Of a DNA stretch of 40,742 nucleotides, positions 34,728-40,742 are shown one piece after another. Within the stretch, counting starts at the first letter, position 1. Each line of letters starts with the position of its first letter. Location of the stretch: contig NW_003107092.1 of assembly GCF_000003605.2 (NCBI RefSeq), positions 124,458 to 165,199 on the forward strand. The letters run 5' to 3'. This stretch comes from Saccoglossus kowalevskii (taxonomy: Eukaryota > Hemichordata > Enteropneusta > Harrimaniidae). The notes beneath the pieces were generated by a model. The model was not told the origin of the DNA. It did no database searches and saw only the letters and a program-made list of their open reading frames with translations. A program made the translations under genes and the position numbers.

Positions 34728-37700
34728 GTAAGTATTTACTCACAGGTTGAGATTCTACTACAAATATAGTTACATAGACATTACCTTGCTGTGGCAAGCA
34801 ATGCACTGGCTTGCAGTATAGACCGCAATTTTTATCTTCGATATTGTTTTCAATTTGTATGCTTCGTAACTACCGAACAAAATCAGATCCAAATGAATCT
34901 CGTCAAGTCCGACGAGTATGCTTCGTTCGGACCTGTGCATTGTTGCCACTGTATCAGTTTTCAATATTGGGTGCAGTGGAACTTAGAACTGCCGAACAGA
35001 CGTTATATCCAATGCATGTTTAATAATAATGCCGCCATACAACGGTATGATCAGTATTCAGATCTCTCGGCGACATCGCGACTAGCGGCTGTATCATCAT
35101 CGGGTATTGCTCAACCTGCCCATCTTTAGAAGAGTCTCAAATTACTTGAAAGCAATAAACCGTAAATAATGTTGTTAACATCTGTCGACGGTAAATTTTG
35201 TGAAAGAAATATGGCCACCATATTATCGTCTCTTTAAGAAGGGAACACCCCACTCGTATAGGGAATGTATCGGCGTGAGTGCACAAATACCATGCATAGG
35301 TCTTCTTTCGAAAACATGACTTACTTAAAGCGCGGTACGACTACTAGGATGAGAATCATATTTAAGGTCACTTGTTTTCAAACTTATATTTCACAGTGAA
35401 GATGACATTTGGCTATACACATTTTTTGGTTAGCGCTAATTGTAAGTGTTATAAAACGTGTTGCTTTTTCTCAGTAGATCTGAGCATATTCTTGTTTTCT
35501 ATGGGATATATTTTCCATGGTCAACTTATTCGCTTGCCCGCCATGTGTGAATACCGGTATGTCCCACACGGATAGAGTATCCCCACGCGGTGAATAGTTT
35601 GTGTGGTTATTATAAATTTGTAACTGATCGTTTTAAAATAAAGAGTACATTTTAGAAAGACGCATTTTTATTTAGTTCTTCCCTTTACTATTAATTTGTT
35701 TGGGTAAATGATAACTATCAACATATCAAAACTGATGTTTTTCTTCAAACGATAATGCACAATTCTCCTAGATTGACAATTGTATATTTTTCCCGCCTAA
35801 ATTCATGTGCTGCATTTTTTAAATATATAAGTACTTTTTATAATTTTGTTCTCAAACAAATAGTCACATTTTCACATTTTCTGCAAGTCTTAATCAACAG
35901 TTATGAACAAAAACTAAAATAAATTTGCAGGTGTTATTTTGTGACATGTGACTAAATTTGACCTTTCGCTCATGTGTGCTCTTTTGGCTGGGTTCTTCCA
36001 AAATGTTTTTATGGTACCTTATCTGTGATTAATTGCTCATGAAGATGTTGCAGAAAATCGTATCAGTGGTAAGAGGCTCGTATTTTTCTTAGAAAAACAG
36101 TAATTCAAACAAAATTTACGTGATTAGTCACGCACACAGTTATTATAGAAAGTCGATCTGTCCGGAATTATGAACATAACCTGCGAAAAATTCAAAATAT
36201 TGTGTGATTTATTTATTCCGTGGGCACAGTATGTCAGGAACAACTTACCACTACACCTTAAAACAGATTATGATAATTATGAAAATTGTGTTCAACCTGT
36301 GTTGTAATCTGTCCTCATTCCATGCAATGTATTACATATACCAAATATCTGTCAACAGACACACACTTGCAATAGTTACACTACTATTACATTTATAGAA
36401 ACATCTAATAACATGATCTAATTGTGGGGCAAGTCATCAGTATACGATTTCGATCCCTGCAGTGGTAGCTATGCCAGGTCATCTTACCGGCTTTGACATG
36501 TGATGTAAACATCTTGTCTTCCAGTTGTGTGAAGCATGCCTCAGTGGGGGGGGGGGGGTAAATATATAATGCAAAGAACAGTCGTGTTTGTTGACTTCAG
36601 GGTTAGATTATTGACCGAGGCATTGAGGTCAATACCACTCTGAATACAAGTTAAATGTTTACATTTATCACGCTTAGTGCAAAGTGTGTGTTTTATTGCG
36701 CCGCATTGTACAGTCTAGAGGATTTTAACAATTGACCCAGCTGCTTTGTTTACGCATTTGCTTGCAGTTTATCTTATTACAAACAATAGCTGTACACACA
36801 TGAATATAATCGTGTTCGATTTCAATGACTGATATAGACAAAGACCTGCAAAATGTCATCAGCTGTGTTTTTTTCAATTGCACCAACAGTGTATTAAGCT
36901 ATGCAGCCTTAACCACGAGACTACGACCAAACTGCTATGTGTTCGGTACGCAATTAAGGCACAATGGAGAGATAAAATTAGGAAAAGGCACATGATCTAC
37001 ACAAACCTCTCTCAGGGTAATATATTCACTGCACAATGAAGGGGAAAGGGGGAGAATTTACCCACCCAATAATAACAATGACTCACCCCTTATACTCAGT
37101 GCAACATGACATATTTAGATTTATCGCCATAATGCAAATATTTTCCCAATTGCATTTAATTTTTATGAAGCTCAAATTACCGCCATGTTGTTACGTGACG
37201 GAAATTATGATATGGTTAGTACAGCTAACGTAATAATTCAAATCATAACAATATTTTTGATATTTCCGGCCCGGATATCGACAGACGTCTTCGCACATTT
37301 CTGCGATTGTTGTTAATATTCCATTGATGCAAGCAATATGCGTGTGATGGTTTTAAATACATTTGCGCCATTTTCTCGATGAACTCCACTCGTCCAAATA
37401 CCAGGACAACATGAGGGAACGCCGAGCCAACTTTTTGTCACGATTCAGAAAGATCCCGACATCATTATTGAATATATGGAATGAAATAAATGTTCATTGT
37501 GTTCAAACTTAGTGAAAGGATTTGTATAAATACAAAAAAAGAAAATGATTGGAACAATAATGAAGTTATGTTTGTTACACAGTGTTTCATGTAAAAAAAA
37601 TGGTGTTAGCCTGTTTGTTTGTTTATTTATTAAATGTCGTTTCATCCCATACTTTGTTTACAAATAGTTTAGCGGATGAAAGGTTACAACGTACATAGCT

Positions 37701-37918
37701 ATGCTGTATAAAGGTACTGATATAACAACAAAATTCTACATCATTCACATTATCTTCCATGTCATTGAATTAGCAACGATCAAACGTTCGTTCCTCCCTA
37801 GTATATGCGAACTGACAGTGGAAAGTCAGAGAAATGAAAAGTATTAACAGCCGCTCACGTCTCGAAGGTGCCGAAATATTTGGCGTGTTTACGGCTGCGA
37901 ATAACAAGCGGGCAGCTG
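34728..37918. other. Downstream of the gene C exon, no further exon found
   Basis: AT-rich, no gene confirmed. I searched for the 45-bp WLxQ exon and the W-x-D-x-x-L-x-W exon without success. An open frame at 34791-35129 (+) has no recognised domain. A run of 13 G lies at 36546-36558 and a dispersed-repeat piece at 36607-36634. Confidence 0.5.
36607..36634 (+). repeat. Dispersed repeat piece with palindromic ends
   Basis: ATTATTGACCGAGGCAT here occurs inverted at 26410-26426. The local sequence is itself palindromic: TATTGACC, ten bases, GGTCAATA. Probably part of a dispersed palindromic element. Confidence 0.5.
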
Positions 37919-37973
37919 ATGAAAATGGCTGAACTTTACGTCGCCTTATCCTTCATCACCGGAGTGAAGGCAC
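37919..37973 (+). CDS. Candidate signal-peptide exon, unassigned
   Basis: ATG AAA ATG opens MKMAELYVALSFITGVKA with a final split base at a gtaaac donor (phase 1). The second ATG has A at -3 and G at +4. The peptide looks like a secretory signal with cleavage after VKA, and the phase is that of an nAChR first exon. The donor is weaker than those of the neighbours. It could be an alternative first exon of gene C, the start of a fourth gene, or chance. Confidence 0.3.
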
Positions 37974-40742
37974 GTAAACTAAATACTTGATAGGATGCAT
38001 GCACTGTCGAATATGCGAGAATCTAAATAGGGTCAGCCTGATCTGATAAAATCAATCTTACAAGGTAGCAAAGTATGTGACTTAAGAAAACAGTTTCTCT
38101 CTGCAGTATTAACAAATAGTACAATTTATTCAGTCGAGAAGACCACACATCGAAAAATCAATTAAATCAGCCGGAAAACAGAAATTATAATTTATAACTA
38201 TATTTAAAACAAATTATATGTAATTAATTATCGTTGAAACAAGGCAAGTGTTTCGTCTTATGTTTGTCTTTGATTTAGGTATTAATCGATTTCCCAACAA
38301 TCATATCCGGTTAGCCTATTTTGGGTGATAATGCTAATAAATAAATATAAGTGCAAATGACTATTTTAAAGTTGTATTCATACACTGCAAATCACTGAGG
38401 TGCCACCCACTGGCCAATTGTATATACCATAAAGTATTGAAATTGTAAATGAGTGATGACAAAATTAGCTTTGTAAAATAAAATTCGCGGATTTCCTTAA
38501 TTGGGCTAGATTTGAAAACAATATATACTCACTGAGTTTTAATTTGTAGATATGTTTATCTAAAAAATTAAACCCTCCAGTACCCTAAAAATAAAATGAG
38601 CGGAGTAGTGTTGAAATGTTGTATGTTTATATCATTTTAGCTAAAATAACATTATTTGAATACATTTCTCGTTTAGGGGGAATGATATTCTGCATGGTGA
38701 GAAAGCAACTTGAAAGTGTGTTATCATTGACGCATTTCGAGACAAACCTGAAGCCACTGACTAAATCAGTAAATAAAGTGTAAATGAGATTTAATATTTA
38801 TTTCAGTTCCAAACTTTGAGTTAAGGAATCATTTTGTGGTTGTTAAAATGCACGCAATTTAAGATCGCATTTGTGTGTTCTATTAATTAATTCATAACGA
38901 ACCGCACATTACATCAGATACGGTAGTACCTAATCCACCAAATGTTGAATTATGTAAGCTTGGATAATTGGCAATTACCTCATGTTTGTGTGTTCACACT
39001 GATACTCTGATGTACAAAACAAATACGTCTGTATTCTATATTCAACACTATTCCAACGGCAACCAGACGTATTCTAACTTCTGGCGTATTAAACAAAGGT
39101 CAACAAATGCATATCCAACCAAATATGTTTCTACAGTGGAATATAAAAAACGTTTAATAATAATTTAAATCATTTAGAAAAAAAACAAAACATTTTTTAT
39201 TGTATAAGTGTTCTGACTAAGATTTGAATCTGATCTTATAAAAATATAAAACACATAAAACATGATACCCGTGAAAGCAGCCAATAACACTTGGTATTTC
39301 GGATTGTGCAAATATGTGAAAGTACACTAATAAATAAAATGATTTACTACATGTCATGTGACGTCAGCTTATCTACATAGTACAAATATTTACCCAATAT
39401 AAGTATTTTATGATGGACAATAGATGATTGTGACTGATGTGAAAATGAACATGTTGTTTAATTTGTTAAGCAATCGAAAACATGTACCGTTTAAGTCGTT
39501 GTAAAAATGGAACATTTACAAGGATTGTGGTGCGGGTGATATTCTATCAGATTACAACACACTAGGCTCGTACGAAGTCTGATTATGACGCGTTTGTTCA
39601 TCGTCGCGCGCATACAAACTAACGAGCGTGACAAGTGCAGCTTTAGCAAAATTTCACGTTATTTCAAACCTAATATTTAGATTGTTACTTTTGGATGCTT
39701 TTAGCGAACATTGCACGACTGACTAAATACCACATACTCTGACAAAATACCACATAACACTGAACCCCACAAATTTATTCCTTTGAAACACAATAACCCT
39801 GTACTGATTAATTGCTCTAGCATTTTACATCCGGGAAAAATATTCAAGTAATAATAATATCAAGTAATTTCGTTATTTGTTTAATGCGTCGCTTATTCCA
39901 CTTATTCCAGTTGCAATATTGGTTCTGTGAATTTGTATCAATCGTTGAATGCCCTTGGACGTGTATCTGGATTAAAAAAGTACATATCGGATCGGAGCAT
40001 AATATTGCCTATGTGGCCATTGCCCAGCAAAAACAAAATATAATACTAAGTAAACAAATGTGATTTGAAACTAATCAGTACACATATTATTACCTCTAGT
40101 AAGAAGACACATTGTATCTAAAACAGGGTTGCAATATTTATTCAGAATTAGTTCTAGTTCACTTCCGGTGAAATTAATAACAGCATAAGTATGTACTTAA
40201 GTGAATAAAGCTTTGAATGTGTCGGGAATTCGTATCTTTAATGTTATAGCTGTCATTAAGATCATTTCGATAAATGGTCTAAACTGAAGTTAATTACAAA
40301 TAGATTTTTAATTTATAGGAACAGTTGGGGGCTTGATTTATCAAAAGTCACATACTGGGTGCAATTATGGGATGGCCGGGTGAGCAGTAGGGATATCACA
40401 TAGCTTCGTTGGGTAAACAAGTATGTTACGACGACTCTATCTATAAGTTATGGCGTCAAAGTTTAAACTTTATTATTATTCCACCGCGCTAATGGATTTT
40501 TTCTCATTATCAGCGTTTAGCTTAATAATGAAGCAGTCGTCAACGGTTTTCTGACTTAAGTGAAAACGCCTGATTATGTTTATTGAACCTGTGTTCGTAT
40601 AAATACACACTCTAAATATACCATATATCTTTTCCGAACATCTTATGTCAATGGATACCGAAACGCATTGCGTTATCGTCACAGAAAACATGGATGATTT
40701 CAAAGTCTGTCGTTTTGCTCTATACATCAGTGCTTATCGGCT
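37974..40742. other. Right end of window, nothing recognised
   Basis: AT-rich sequence with only short open frames lacking any family signature. ACTTCCGGTGAA near 40162 is a lone ETS-like site. If gene C or a fourth gene continues, its next exons must lie beyond this end or be too diverged to see. Confidence 0.5.

Noticed and set aside
35393-35441. Short ATG peptide (MTFGYTHFLVSAN) with an AG in front and a phase-1 gtaagt donor
   Set aside because: Only 13 residues and a weak signal-peptide pattern; such arrangements occur by chance in AT-rich DNA. Worth revisiting only if RNA supports it.
37186-37224. EIMIWLVQ stretch resembling the loop D exon (IWLYQ)
   Set aside because: No AG acceptor in the right place, no GT after CAG, and the usual DE start is missing.
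1-40742. CRISPR arrays, operons, prokaryotic promoters or Shine-Dalgarno sites
   Set aside because: The window is clearly intron-bearing animal DNA; no regularly spaced short repeats of CRISPR type were seen.

Overview
This is an AT-rich animal genomic window. Its genes are split by introns with ordinary GT/AG borders, and CpG-containing motifs are still present. No compact gene array, operon or bacterial signal is visible. The recognisable coding content is a head-to-tail run, all on the + strand, of pentameric ligand-gated ion channel subunits of the nicotinic acetylcholine receptor (nAChR) type. Tandem nAChR families of this kind are known from marine invertebrates such as molluscs, annelids, brachiopods and amphioxus. 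The sequence does not let me name the phylum.

Layout. 1-1597: no gene recognised. 1598 to about 2610: a broken pogo/Tigger-type DNA transposon with its left terminal repeat and no right end. 3437-13577: receptor gene A, assembled here from five confident exons plus one candidate cassette exon; its signal-peptide exon was not found. 13578-17211: intergenic, holding a G-run repeat and a candidate upstream first exon at 15734-15812. 17212-30026: receptor gene B, complete in five exons (493 codons), with a 9-kb fourth intron. 30027-34648: intergenic, with a pair of CTCF-like 12-mers, a 71-bp palindrome and a 130-bp fold-back element. 34649-34727: a strong signal-peptide exon with a phase-1 donor, probably exon 1 of a third receptor gene C. 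37919-37973: a weaker exon of the same kind. No downstream receptor exon was found before the window ends.

Genes A and B share one architecture: exon 2 of about 140 bp entered in phase 1, a 45-bp exon 3 ending in WLYQ, an exon 4 of 110-113 bp, a phase-2 junction, then one long exon carrying the Cys-loop and M1-M3. Only gene A has a separate M4 exon. Both lack the adjacent cysteine pair of loop C but keep the loop D tryptophan. They therefore look like non-alpha (complementary-face) subunits that would need an alpha partner, or would act as modulatory subunits. Gene A also has Asn at M2 position 2', Leu in place of the loop A Tyr, and FPL in place of FPF in the Cys-loop. Both keep an acid at M2 -1', which suggests a cation channel.

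No wholly new system is evident. The most useful leads are the unusual pore and binding residues of gene A, its possible cassette exon next to M4, and the matched NRF-1-type palindromes upstream of two candidate first exons of gene B.
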